DNA from: Jeongeupia naejangsanensis
GTDB taxonomy: Bacteria > Pseudomonadota > Gammaproteobacteria > Burkholderiales > Chitinibacteraceae
Direction of reading: 5' to 3'
NCBI RefSeq assembly: GCF_016865585.1
Contig: NZ_JAESND010000001.1
Location: 682,001-746,000, forward strand
DNA length: 64,000 nucleotides
Shown here: positions 45,658 through 54,589 of the stretch, piece by piece
Numbering within the stretch: position 1 is the first letter of the stretch
Layout of the letters: each line of letters opens with the position of its first letter
The notes under the pieces: model-generated
Databases searched by the model: none
What the model saw: only the letters and a program-made list of their open reading frames with translations
Told to the model about the DNA's origin: nothing
Made by a program: the position numbers and the translations under genes

Positions 45658-46530
45658 ATGGCCATTCCCCGTATTGCTTCGTACCCGCTGCCGACCGCCG
45701 CCGACCTGCCGACCAACAAGGTGAACTGGACGCCCGACGCCGGGCGCGCCGTGCTGCTGGTCCACGACATGCAGCGCTACTTCGTCGATTTCTACGACCA
45801 GAGCCAGGCGCCGGTGCCCGAGCTGGTCAGCCGCATCCGCGCACTGATCACCCGCTGCCGTGCCCTGGGCATTCCGGTGGCCTACACCGCGCAGCCGGGC
45901 AACCAGACGCTCGAAGACCGTGCCCTGCTGACCGACTTCTGGGGCACCGGCCTCGCCGCCGATCCCAGGCTGACCGACATCATTGCCGATCTGGCACCGA
46001 CGCCGGTCGACACGGTGTTCACCAAGTGGCGCTACAGCGCATTCAAGCGCAGCAACTTCGAGCGCTGGATCAAGGACGCCGGCCGCGACCAGCTGATCAT
46101 TTGCGGCGTCTACGCCCACATCGGCTGCCTGTCGACCGCGCTCGAAGCCTTCATGCTCGACATCCAGCCCTTCCTCGTCGCCGATGCCGTTGCCGACTTC
46201 TCGCGCGACGAACACCTGATGGCGCTGAACTACGCCGCCGGCCGCTGCGCCAGCGTCACCACGCTGGCCGACACGCTGGCCGCGCTGCCGCTGCCGACCC
46301 TGAGCGCCGATCTGGTCCGCAGCGATGTCGCCGCACAGATGGGCCTGACCACCGCCGACCTGCTCGACGATGACAACCTGCTGCTGCTCGGCCTCGATTC
46401 GATCCGCTTGATGACACTGGTGGAACGCTGGCGCGCGCTCGGCGCCGACGTCGGCTTCGTTGATCTGGCCGAAACGCCGACGCTGGCCGCGTGGACCGCC
46501 CGGCTGTGCGGCGAGGTCGCCCATGCCTGA
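45658..46530 (+). CDS. Isochorismatase with C-terminal aryl carrier domain (DhbB/EntB/MxcF type)
   Basis: A 290-residue two-domain protein. Residues 1-210 are the isochorismatase, converting isochorismate to 2,3-dihydro-DHB (LLVHDMQRYFVDFY, ELVSRIRALITRCR, DTVFTKWRYSAFKRS, LIICGVYAHIGCLSTALEAFM). Residues 215-290 are the aryl carrier protein with the phosphopantetheine serine in LLGLDSIRLMTL (about Ser248). It carries the DHB starter to the NRPS condensation domain. The last eight bases overlap the NRPS start. Confidence 0.95.
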   Translation: MAIPRIASYPLPTAADLPTNKVNWTPDAGRAVLLVHDMQRYFVDFYDQSQAPVPELVSRIRALITRCRALGIPVAYTAQPGNQTLEDRALLTDFWGTGLAADPRLTDIIADLAPTPVDTVFTKWRYSAFKRSNFERWIKDAGRDQLIICGVYAHIGCLSTALEAFMLDIQPFLVADAVADFSRDEHLMALNYAAGRCASVTTLADTLAALPLPTLSADLVRSDVAAQMGLTTADLLDDDNLLLLGLDSIRLMTLVERWRALGADVGFVDLAETPTLAAWTARLCGEVAHA

Positions 46531-49500
46531 ATATGAAGTGATTTCACCCGCGGCCCTGCCGCTCAGCGAGGCGCAGCTCGGCATCTGGCTCGGGCAGCAG
46601 CGCGCCGGCTTCGACAGCACCGTTTACCACGCCGCCGAAGCACTGATCATCGACGGCCCGCTCGACGTCGCCGCCTTCACGCAGGCGCTGGCGACGACGC
46701 TGGCTGAGGCCGAGGCCCTGCACGTGCGCTTCGTCGAGATCGACGGCCAGCCGGTGCAGCAAGGCGGTGTGGCACCGCGTGCGCTGCAGATCCGTGACTT
46801 CGACGGCGACGCCAGTGCCGAAGATGGCGCACTGGCCGCCGTGTTCGATGCCGAGCTCGTCAAACCGTTTTCGCTCGCGGATGGCCACCTCTACGACCAC
46901 GTGCTGTTCAGGCTTGGTCCGCAACGGCACGCTTGGCTGCAGCGCGCGCACCATATCGCGCTCGACGGTTTCGGCTTCAACCTGATCGCGCGTCGCGTCA
47001 CCGAACATTACCGCGCACTGAGCAGCGGCCAGCCGCTGTCGGCCAACGGCTTTGCGGCCATGGCACCGGTGCTCGCCGAAGAAACCGCCTACCAGGGCGG
47101 CGCCCTCGCCACCGACCGCGACTACTGGCTGGGCGCGCTCGCCGGTGCGGCCGAGCCAGCCTCGCTGTCGAGCCGTACGCCGAATGCGCTCGCCCGCGGC
47201 CTGCGTGCCGGCGGCCGCTTGCCCGATGCACTCGCCGCCAGCCTGAAACAGCGCGCCCGCGAATTCGCCGTCGACTGGCCGGAGCTGCTGCTCGCCGTCG
47301 TCGCCGGCTGGCTGCAGCGCGAACGCGGCGGTGTCGAGGTCACCCTCGGCCTGCCGATGATGCTGCGCCTCGGCAGCGCGACGCTGCGCGTGCCGTGCAT
47401 GGCAATGAACATCATCCCGCTGCGCACCGCCACGCCCGAAACGGCCGACCTGCGCACGCGGGCGCAAACGACCCGCGCCGCCATGGTCGGTGCACGTCGC
47501 CACCAGCGCTACCGCTACGAGCGGCTACGCCACGACCTCGCCGCCGCGCCGGATCATCCGGCCAGGCCGTTCGGCACCGTCGTCAACATCATGCCGTTCG
47601 ACTATCCACTGGCCTTCGGCGACTGCCGCGCCAGCGTGTGCAATGTGTCGGCCGGCCCGGTCGACGACCTGTCGCTCGCCGTCTATGTCCGTGGCGACGC
47701 GCTGCATCTGGACCTCGACGGTCACCCCGAACGTTACGATCAGGCCACCCTCGTCCACCATCGCGGCACCTTGCTGTCGCTGCTGGAGAACTGGCTGGCG
47801 CTGCCGCAAGCCGCGCTCGCCGACTGGCCCGACGTGCCGCGCGTGCTGCACGGCGATCCGCTGGCGGAAACGGCCAGCAACGTGCCCGCGCGGATTGCCC
47901 GGCAAGCCAGCGCGCAACCCGGCGCGATCGCGCTGATTGACGGCCCGCTGACCTACAGCTACGCCGCGCTGCATCTGGCCGCACTGCGGCTGGCCGGCCG
48001 GCTGGCCGAAGCCGGCGTCGTGCGCGGTGATCTGGTCGCCACCCTGCTGCCGCGCGGCAGCCAGGCCGTGATCACGCTGCTGGCCATCCATTACGCCGGA
48101 GCCGGTTATGTCGCGCTCGACCCGAGCCACCCGGCCGCGCGGCATCAGGCCGTGCTTGATCAGGCCGGCGCACGCGTGCTGGTCGTCGACAACGCGACCG
48201 ATCTTGTCCTGCCCGCCGGCACCCGGTTGCTGGCGCTGGTCCACGCCGACGGTAGCGAACACACCGAGCTGGCCGAGCCGGTCGCCACCAGCGACAACGA
48301 CCCGGCCTATCTGGTCTTCACGTCCGGATCGACCGGCGTGCCCAAGGGCGTCGAAATCCGACATGGTGCGCTGGCACATTTCGTCTCCGCCGCCGCACAA
48401 CGCTATGGCATCACCGGCGACGACCGCGTGCTGCAGTTTGCACCGCTGACCTTCGACGCCAGCGTCGAGGAAATCTTCGTCACGCTGTCGGTTGGCGCCA
48501 CGCTGGTGATCCGCGACGACGCCATGCTCGAATCGATGGGCGATTTCCTCGCCGCGTGCGAGCGCGAGCACATCACGCTGCTCGACCTGCCGACGGCGTT
48601 CTGGCACGAACTGGCCTACAGCCTGGCCTCGCAGTCGCTGAGCCTGCCGGCCAGTCTGCGCACGGTGATCATCGGCGGTGAAGCCGCGCAAGCCGAGCGG
48701 CTGGCGCAATGGCAGGCCGTAGCCGGTGAGCACGTCCGGCTGTTCAATACCTACGGCCCGAGCGAATCGACCGTGGTCGCGACCAGCGCCGATGTCTCGG
48801 GCTGGCGTGCCGCCGACGGCCGCAGCGACACGGCGATGCCGATCGGCACGCCGTTGCCGGGTCTTGCCGCAGTACTGCTCGACGACGCGGGCCTGCCGCT
48901 GCAGGGCTTTGATGTCGAAGGCGAGCTCTACCTGATCGGCCCGACCCTCGCCGCCGGTTATTACGGCCGCGCCGATCTCAGCGACGAACGCTTCGTCACG
49001 CTGGACACCCTGCCCGGCGCGCCACGCGCCTATCGCACCGGCGATCGTGTCCGCAGCCTGAACGGCGTGCTCTACTTCGCCGGTCGCGTCGACGACGAGT
49101 TCAAGATCAGCGGCTACCGCGTTTCGCCGCTCGAGGTCGAAACCGCGCTGCTGCGCCACCCGCAGCTGAAATCGGCGGCCGTGCTTGGCCAGACGCGCGC
49201 CGACGGCAACAAGCAGCTGGTTGCCCACCTCGTCGCCGAAGGCGAACTCGATACCGCCAGCCTGCGTGCGTTCCTTGCCGAAACTCTGCCGGCGGCGATG
49301 ATTCCGACGGTGTTCCACTTCGCCGCATCGCTGCCGACCAATGCCAGCGGCAAGATCGACCGCAAGGCACTGGCCGCGCTAGCGCCAGCGACGACGGTCA
49401 CCGAAACCGTTGTCGACGACCCGCTGCTCGCCACCGTGCTCGCGGTCTGGTCGCAAATTCTCGGCATCACGCCGATTGCGCCCGATGCCGATTTCTTCGC

Positions 49501-50833
49501 CCTTGGCGGCCAGAGCCTGCAGATGATCCAGGTGGCCAACCGGCTCAGTGGCGAACTCAAGCGCCCGGTGCAGGTGGCCACGCTGTTCCGCCACCCGACG
49601 CCTGCCGGTCTGGCCCAGGCGCTGGCTGCCGGTGACGTCGCGGCGCAAACCGGCATCAGCGCTGTGATGCTCGCGGACGCCGATGTACCGAAAGACTGGT
49701 TTGAAGCAGCGCCCGCCGGCAACGACGCGGCTGTGGCGACACCGCCCCGCCGCATCCTGCTGACCGGCTGCACCGGCTTCGTCGGCGCCCACCTGCTCGA
49801 CCGCTTGCTGCGCGAAAGCAATGCCACGCTCGTCTGCCTCGTCCGCGCCGGCAGCGATGGCGAAGCGCTCGAGCGCGTTCATGTCGCGCTGGCCCGCCAC
49901 GGCCTGTCCCGGCCGCTGCCGGCCGGCCGGATCGAGGCGATCGCCGCCGACCTGGCCGCGCCGCAGCTGGGTTTGAACGACGTCCGTTTTGCCGCGCTGT
50001 CCGCTTCGATCGACGCAATCTGGCACAACGCCGCGCAAGTCAGCGTCGTCCGCGACTACCAGAGCCTGCGCGCCGCCAACGTCGGCGCCACGCGCGAGCT
50101 GGTCCGGCTGGCCGCGCCGCGCCGCGTGCCGCTGCACTACATCTCGACACTGGCGGTGGCGCAGCCGCTGGCATTGTCGTTTGAAGCGGCCGAGCGTTTC
50201 GTGCCGGCACACCGTGGTCTGGCCGACGGTTACCAGCAGAGCAAGTGGCTGTCCGAGCATGTGCTCGAAAACGCGGCCGCACGCGGCCTGCCGGTCGCCG
50301 TGTACCGGCTCGGCCGGGTCGTCGGCCCGCGCGGCCGGCCGTGGGTCAACCCGCAGGATCTGGTCTGGCGCATCGTGCGCGCATCGGTCCGGGCCGGTTG
50401 CGCACCGGACTTCGACGTCGACGAGGTCTGGACGCCGGTCGACATCGTCGCGGACACCGTCGTGCGGCTGGCAGCCAGGGGTGCGGCGCAGCAGGGGGGC
50501 GTCTACCAGCTCTCGTGCAACGGCATGGTCAGTCTGGCCGACGTGTTCGCGGCGCTGACGGTGTTCGGCTACGCGCTCGAGCGCTGCAGCATGCCCGAGT
50601 GGCTGACGCGGGTTGCACTGCACGCCGACGAAGACGACCGCGCAACGCTGTCGTTCTTCGAGACGCGCAGCGGCAACGACGTGCTGCGCATGGGGCCGAT
50701 CCGCCATGAGCGCATCCTCGCGCTGCTGCCGGATGCCGATGCTGCGCCGATCGACCGCGGCACGCTGTTCGCCTACTTCGGTCAGGCCGTCGCCAGCGGA
50801 TTGCTGCCGGCGCCGCTGTCGCAACCGGCGTAA
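46523..50833 (+). CDS. Monomodular NRPS C-A-PCP-reductase (MxcG type)
   Basis: A 1436-residue NRPS. Domains: condensation (about 1-430, active motif HHIALDG near residue 144), adenylation (about 455-950, LVFTSGSTGVPKGVE, NTYGPSESTVVAT, YRTGDRV, and the core Lys in NASGKIDRKAL), carrier (about 960-1035, Ser in FFALGGQSLQMIQ), and a C-terminal NAD(P)-dependent thioester reductase (about 1075-1436, LLTGCTGFVGAHLLDRLL, Tyr in DGYQQSKWLSEHVL). By eye-alignment to GrsA the pocket code is D-A-E-D-I-G-T-V-V-K; Glu and Asp at positions 239 and 278 fit a basic residue such as lysine. Like MxcG it should join two DHB units to lysine and release an aldehyde or alcohol. ATG at 46523 overlaps the previous gene. 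Confidence 0.92.
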   Translation: MPEYEVISPAALPLSEAQLGIWLGQQRAGFDSTVYHAAEALIIDGPLDVAAFTQALATTLAEAEALHVRFVEIDGQPVQQGGVAPRALQIRDFDGDASAEDGALAAVFDAELVKPFSLADGHLYDHVLFRLGPQRHAWLQRAHHIALDGFGFNLIARRVTEHYRALSSGQPLSANGFAAMAPVLAEETAYQGGALATDRDYWLGALAGAAEPASLSSRTPNALARGLRAGGRLPDALAASLKQRAREFAVDWPELLLAVVAGWLQRERGGVEVTLGLPMMLRLGSATLRVPCMAMNIIPLRTATPETADLRTRAQTTRAAMVGARRHQRYRYERLRHDLAAAPDHPARPFGTVVNIMPFDYPLAFGDCRASVCNVSAGPVDDLSLAVYVRGDALHLDLDGHPERYDQATLVHHRGTLLSLLENWLALPQAALADWPDVPRVLHGDPLAETASNVPARIARQASAQPGAIALIDGPLTYSYAALHLAALRLAGRLAEAGVVRGDLVATLLPRGSQAVITLLAIHYAGAGYVALDPSHPAARHQAVLDQAGARVLVVDNATDLVLPAGTRLLALVHADGSEHTELAEPVATSDNDPAYLVFTSGSTGVPKGVEIRHGALAHFVSAAAQRYGITGDDRVLQFAPLTFDASVEEIFVTLSVGATLVIRDDAMLESMGDFLAACEREHITLLDLPTAFWHELAYSLASQSLSLPASLRTVIIGGEAAQAERLAQWQAVAGEHVRLFNTYGPSESTVVATSADVSGWRAADGRSDTAMPIGTPLPGLAAVLLDDAGLPLQGFDVEGELYLIGPTLAAGYYGRADLSDERFVTLDTLPGAPRAYRTGDRVRSLNGVLYFAGRVDDEFKISGYRVSPLEVETALLRHPQLKSAAVLGQTRADGNKQLVAHLVAEGELDTASLRAFLAETLPAAMIPTVFHFAASLPTNASGKIDRKALAALAPATTVTETVVDDPLLATVLAVWSQILGITPIAPDADFFALGGQSLQMIQVANRLSGELKRPVQVATLFRHPTPAGLAQALAAGDVAAQTGISAVMLADADVPKDWFEAAPAGNDAAVATPPRRILLTGCTGFVGAHLLDRLLRESNATLVCLVRAGSDGEALERVHVALARHGLSRPLPAGRIEAIAADLAAPQLGLNDVRFAALSASIDAIWHNAAQVSVVRDYQSLRAANVGATRELVRLAAPRRVPLHYISTLAVAQPLALSFEAAERFVPAHRGLADGYQQSKWLSEHVLENAAARGLPVAVYRLGRVVGPRGRPWVNPQDLVWRIVRASVRAGCAPDFDVDEVWTPVDIVADTVVRLAARGAAQQGGVYQLSCNGMVSLADVFAALTVFGYALERCSMPEWLTRVALHADEDDRATLSFFETRSGNDVLRMGPIRHERILALLPDADAAPIDRGTLFAYFGQAVASGLLPAPLSQPA

Positions 50834-50944
50834 ACGCCGGGTGACGTGGGCCGGCCTGATCGGCTGGTTCACGCACCTGCATCAAACTGTCTTTCATCGC
50901 CGCGTTGCTATCATGACGGCTTGTCCGGATTCAGGAACGCCTTC

Positions 50945-51901
50945 ATGCCCTTCCCGCTGCGCCATGCGCTGGCCGCCATCCTGGCCGCCGGCTTCGCCCA
51001 GACCGCATCGGCCACTGCGCTGAGCGAATGCCTCGGCTTTGCCCGCACCGACAAGGTGCTGATCGTCAACGCCGACGATATCGGCATGCATCCGGATCTC
51101 GACAAGGCCGCGTTCGCGCTGATCGACAAGCAGCAGATCCAGGACCTGTCGATCATGCCGCCGACGCCGAACTTTGCCGCCGCGGCGAAGATGGCACGTG
51201 ACCGCAAGCTGGCCGTCGGCGTCCATCTGACGCTGACCAACGAGTGGCAGGACAAGCAGTCCTGGGGCAGCGTGCTGCCGAAAGCCGACGTGCCGTCGCT
51301 GTACAACCCGCAAGGGCGCTTGTGGGCCACCACGCAGGAAGTCGCCCGGCATGCCGATCCGGCCGAGGTGAAGAAGGAACTGCTGGCGCAGATCGCCAAG
51401 GTGCGTGCCGCCGGCCTGACGGTCACCCACCTCGACGCGCACATGGTGTTCTGGGCGGCCAGCCCGGCACTGCTGAAAATCTATACCGAGCTGCCACGCG
51501 AGACCAGCATCCCGATCGTGATGCAGGGCTTTTTCATGCCGGCGGCCAAACAGCTGGAAGCCACGCGGCAAATCCAGGCCGAAGGCATCGTCACGCCCGA
51601 TGCCTATTTCATGCACTACAACCCGGACCAGCGCAAACCCGGCCAGCGTTACACCGGCTACGACAGCTGGATCGGCACGCTGCCGGCCGGCATCAACCAT
51701 CTGGCCATCCATCCGGCCGAGGACAGCCCGTCCGCGCGCACCAGCATCGCCGATCTGGTACTGCGGCTGTCGGACTTCGAAGTCTGGAGCAGCCCGACGA
51801 TCCGGCAACTGGGCAAGGACCTCAAGTACACCGACTACCGGGCAATGCGGGCACTGCAGGACAAGGTGAACGCCGGCGGCAAGACCTGCCTGAGCCGCTG
51901 A
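50945..51901 (+). CDS. Exported YdjC/ChbG-family carbohydrate deacetylase
   Basis: A 318-residue protein with a signal peptide (residues 1-23, LAAILAAGFAQTASAT) followed by a YdjC/ChbG deacetylase domain. The family motif VLIVNADDIGMHP (about residues 35-47) and THLDAHMVFWA carry the metal ligands (Asp, His, His); GVHLTLTNEW and LAIHPAEDS are further family blocks. Cytoplasmic ChbG removes an acetyl group from chitooligosaccharides; an exported member could act on oligosaccharides in the periplasm. It starts 111 bases after the NRPS gene on the same strand but is not an obvious part of siderophore synthesis. Confidence 0.85.
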   Translation: MPFPLRHALAAILAAGFAQTASATALSECLGFARTDKVLIVNADDIGMHPDLDKAAFALIDKQQIQDLSIMPPTPNFAAAAKMARDRKLAVGVHLTLTNEWQDKQSWGSVLPKADVPSLYNPQGRLWATTQEVARHADPAEVKKELLAQIAKVRAAGLTVTHLDAHMVFWAASPALLKIYTELPRETSIPIVMQGFFMPAAKQLEATRQIQAEGIVTPDAYFMHYNPDQRKPGQRYTGYDSWIGTLPAGINHLAIHPAEDSPSARTSIADLVLRLSDFEVWSSPTIRQLGKDLKYTDYRAMRALQDKVNAGGKTCLSR

Positions 51902-51913
51902 CCCGGTACGCGA

Positions 51914-52396
51914 TCACCGCTTGCGCGTGTAGCGCGCGATCATCAATGGCGCCCACTTGCCGTCGGCGTCCTGCGCCTCCGAGCGCATCACGCGGTGATC
52001 GGCGTCGATGATTTCGATCACGTCGTGGAACACGCGGGTCTGGCCGGGATTCATGCAGTCGGGCCCGGTCGACGACAGCGTCAGGATGCGGCCGCCGACA
52101 TCGAGTTCGCCGTCGTAGATCCACATGTGGGTCATCATCGAGCCGACCCAGCTGCCGGTGAAGCGCTGCGTATCGGCGTTGAAACCCAGCGTGATCTGCA
52201 TCGTACAGGGATCGCCGTCGGGCATCGTGCTTCGCCCGTCTCCGATCACCCAGACATCGCCCAGTGCGCGGACGGACTCGGTGCCAGTGCTTTTCTCCGG
52301 CGTCTGGTCCGGCGGCCCCTGCATCTCGCATTCGAACGTCCAGTCGCCCAGCAATTGTTGCAGCCAGCGGTGCTGCTGCAGGACTTCGGTTTTCAT
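51914..52396 (-). CDS. DUF1579-family protein
   Basis: A 160-residue soluble protein with the DUF1579 pattern: LQQLLGDWTFECEMQGPPD at the start, GDVWVIGDGRSTMPDG, MQITLGFNADTQRFTGSWVGSMMTHMWIYDG. Function unknown; the fold is a lipocalin-like barrel in relatives. The ATG at 52396 is chosen because AAGGAG lies just before it; a second in-frame ATG at 52411 has no site. It converges on the deacetylase gene with a 12-base gap. Confidence 0.82.
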   Translation of the reverse strand: MKTEVLQQHRWLQQLLGDWTFECEMQGPPDQTPEKSTGTESVRALGDVWVIGDGRSTMPDGDPCTMQITLGFNADTQRFTGSWVGSMMTHMWIYDGELDVGGRILTLSSTGPDCMNPGQTRVFHDVIEIIDADHRVMRSEAQDADGKWAPLMIARYTRKR

Positions 52397-52519
52397 GGCC
52401 GGCTCCTTCATCCTCTGAAGTTGCCAGCCTAGTCAGCAGTGCGGTGCAGCAAGGCCGTAAGCTGCCGAATGGCGGCACCTTGAGCGGCGAGCAAAATCCA
52501 GTGCAGCGGTGCTGGCAAG

Positions 52520-52535
52520 GGGCCCTTTAGGGTCC
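52520..52535 (-). terminator. Small hairpin after the FKBP gene
   Basis: Stem GGGCCC/GGGTCC (52520-52525 with 52530-52535, one G-T pair) with a four-base loop, 70 bases beyond the FKBP stop. No clear T run follows on the minus strand, so this is a weak candidate. Confidence 0.35.
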
Positions 52536-52604
52536 GAAGCACTGACAGTACAAGTCGTACGGCAAGCGAGCGCAACGCAGCCAGCAGGGCTTGGTTCGTC
52601 GCGC

Positions 52605-52949
52605 TCAGTCGTCGCGGGTCAGCACTTCCAGCAGCTCGACCTCGAAAATCAGGTTCGAGTTCGGCTTGATGTGCGGCCCGATCTGGCGCTCGCCATAGGC
52701 CAGATGCGCCGGTACGAACAGCTTGCGCTTGCCGCCCACCTTCATCCCCATCATGCCCTGATCCCAGCCCTTGATGACCCGGCCGGTGCCGATCACGCAC
52801 TGGAAAGGCTGGCCGCGATCGTGCGACGAGTCGAACTTCGTGCCGTCTTCCAGCCAGCCGGTGTAATGGGTACGGATCAGCGCGCCCTTGACGGCTTCGC
52901 GGCCCTCGCCAACGGCCAGGTCTTCGATCCGGAGTTCTTCATTGCTCAT
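52605..52949 (-). CDS. FKBP-type peptidyl-prolyl isomerase
   Basis: A 114-residue single-domain FKBP. The core is VKGALIRTHYTGWLEDGTKFDSSHDRGQPFQCVIGTGRVIKGWDQGMMGMKVGGKRKLFVPAHLAYG, with the conserved Tyr, Asp, Trp and the final IFEVELLEVL. There is no signal peptide, so it is cytoplasmic. The short size and the missing dimerisation arm put it with small FKBPs, which assist folding by turning proline bonds. It is transcribed alone. Confidence 0.93.
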   Translation of the reverse strand: MSNEELRIEDLAVGEGREAVKGALIRTHYTGWLEDGTKFDSSHDRGQPFQCVIGTGRVIKGWDQGMMGMKVGGKRKLFVPAHLAYGERQIGPHIKPNSNLIFEVELLEVLTRDD

Positions 52950-53120
52950 GGTGGCGCTCGATACGGTAAAGAGAAGAAGCCGAGGATTCTACCACCGCCC
53001 CCCTTTGCCGCCCGTCGGCCGGCCGTCGCGCCGCCTCTACCCGTCCATCCGTTTCAGCACCTGCAATGGCGCGGCTCCAGCGCCGATCATCCTGCCTGCT
53101 CCCTGCGCGCCGCGACACAA

Positions 53121-53186
53121 AATGCAACTTTTTAGTTGCATTTATCGGTCCGAATCGCATACTGCAACAAGCAACCATTAAGTTGC
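53121..53186. promoter_or_regulatory. Two inverted repeats before the SRPBCC-ArsR operon
   Basis: First, AATGCAACT (53121-53129) and AGTTGCATT (53134-53142) form a perfect 9-bp inverted repeat around TTTT. Second, GCAAC (53171-53175) and GTTGC (53182-53186) repeat the core with six bases between. Both lie within 95 bases of the GTG of the first gene. ArsR-family proteins bind such dyads, so they may be operators for the ArsR-type regulator encoded at the operon end. The first could also form an RNA hairpin. Confidence 0.55.
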
Positions 53187-53213
53187 CTATTGAAGTCCCA
53201 AAGGAGCCCCATC

Positions 53214-53699
53214 GTGAACGACTACAACCAAAGCCTTGTCCTGGCCGCCATGCCGGCCGACGTCTATGCCGCCCTCACCACCTCCGCCGGCCTGCGCGGC
53301 TGGTGGACGGTCGACAGCGATGCCGATCCGGCCGACACCGTCGGCAGCGAATTGCGCTTCCGCTTCGGCTCGCACTACATGCACATGCGCATCGAGCAAC
53401 TGACGCCGTCCGCCGAAGTGCATTGGTACTGCACTGCCGCATTCACCGACGTCGACGCCTTTACCCGCAAGGACGAATGGGTCGGCACGCGGATCAAGTT
53501 CCGTCTTGCAGCGACCGGCGACGGCCAGACCCGTCTGGACTTCGTCCATCTCGGGCTGGTGCCGGAATTCGAGTGCTACGATTTATGCCAGAACGGCTGG
53601 CAGCACTTCCTCACCAGCCTGCAGCAGTACGTCGCCACCGGCACCGGCACGCCGTACCGCCCGGCCGAACCGCACCCTGCCGTACCCATCGCAGCCTGA
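53214..53699 (+). CDS. SRPBCC/AHSA1-family protein
   Basis: A 161-residue START/SRPBCC-like protein: VLAAMPADVYAALTTSAGLRGWWTVDSD at the start, ELRFRFGSHYMHMRIEQLTP, and LDFVHLGLVPEFECYDLCQNGWQHFLTSLQQY, which is the usual AHSA1 ending. These proteins form a hydrophobic pocket and bind or act on small ligands. GTG at 53214 is chosen for AAGGAG at 53201-53206. It is followed by a second protein of the same family and an ArsR-like regulator, a common three-gene layout. Confidence 0.86.
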   Translation: MNDYNQSLVLAAMPADVYAALTTSAGLRGWWTVDSDADPADTVGSELRFRFGSHYMHMRIEQLTPSAEVHWYCTAAFTDVDAFTRKDEWVGTRIKFRLAATGDGQTRLDFVHLGLVPEFECYDLCQNGWQHFLTSLQQYVATGTGTPYRPAEPHPAVPIAA

Positions 53700-53710
53700 A
53701 GGACCACACC

Positions 53711-54178
53711 ATGAGCACTGTCAGCGAGACCGACCGGATCGAACGCAGCATCGTCATCAACGCACCACGCGAGCGGGTGTGGCGCGCACTGGCCGACGCC
53801 GAATCCTTCGGCACCTGGTTCGGTGCCGACCTCAAGGGCCAGACGTTTTTGCCGGGTCAGCGCACGCGCGGGCCGATCACCATCAAGGGCTTCGAGCACA
53901 TCCACTTCGACGTGGTGATCGAACGGATCGAGCCGCAACAGCTGCTGTCCTACCACTGGCACCCTTATCCGGTCGACCCGGCGATCGACTACGAACTGGA
54001 AACGCCGACCCGCGTGGTCTTCACGCTGCACGACGCGCCGGACAACACCACGCTGCTGAAGGTGGCAGAATCCGGCTTCGACAACGTGCCCCCGCACCGC
54101 CGGCTCGAAGCGTTCCGCATGAACGGCAACGGCTGGGCGGCGCAACTGGAGAATATCGCCCGTCATGCCAGCGCCTAG
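53711..54178 (+). CDS. SRPBCC/AHSA1-family protein
   Basis: A 155-residue SRPBCC protein beginning with RIERSIVINAPRERVWRALADAESFGTWFGADLKG; central IERIEPQQLLSYHWHPYP; C-terminal LLKVAESGFDNVP and NGNGWAAQLENIARH. It starts 11 bases after the previous stop and its 3' end overlaps the regulator gene by 14 bases. The ligand is unknown. Similar pairs elsewhere sit with an ArsR regulator, which supports one operon. Confidence 0.88.
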   Translation: MSTVSETDRIERSIVINAPRERVWRALADAESFGTWFGADLKGQTFLPGQRTRGPITIKGFEHIHFDVVIERIEPQQLLSYHWHPYPVDPAIDYELETPTRVVFTLHDAPDNTTLLKVAESGFDNVPPHRRLEAFRMNGNGWAAQLENIARHASA

Positions 54179-54533
54179 TCCCCCCGTTGCCCACGACCGC
54201 AGCGATGTCATCCACGCCAGCGACACGCTGGCGCGGGTGTTCGCCGCGCTGGGCGACCCGATCCGGCTGAAGCTCGTCGCCGTGCTCTGCGCCGGCGGCG
54301 CGCTCTCGATCGCACAGCTCACCGCCAACACCGACATCAGCCGACAGGGCGTGACCAAACACCTGCAGGTGCTGGCCGAGGCCGGTGTCGTGCGCGACGT
54401 GAAAATGGGGCGGGAACGGCTGTGGCAACTGGACCCGGCACAGATCGAAGCCGCCAGACAGACGCTGGACGTGATCGGCCACGAATGGGGCATTGCGCTG
54501 CAAAAGCTCAAGCTCTTTGCCGAATCGCCGTAA
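54165..54533 (+). CDS. ArsR-family winged-helix regulator
   Basis: A 122-residue ArsR-type regulator: RVFAALGDPIRLKLVAVLCAGGALSIAQLTANTDISRQGVTKHLQVLAEAGVVRDVKMGRERLWQLDP covers the winged helix. It lacks the Cys-x-Cys metal-binding motif of ArsR/SmtB metal sensors, so it probably responds to something else. It overlaps the second SRPBCC gene and probably controls this operon through the dyads at 53121-53186. Confidence 0.9.
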   Translation: MPAPSPPVAHDRSDVIHASDTLARVFAALGDPIRLKLVAVLCAGGALSIAQLTANTDISRQGVTKHLQVLAEAGVVRDVKMGRERLWQLDPAQIEAARQTLDVIGHEWGIALQKLKLFAESP

Positions 54534-54589
54534 CCGGACGTGAACACGGGCGACGGCCTGAGCCCGCCTCGCCAACGTCTCAAAGCATC

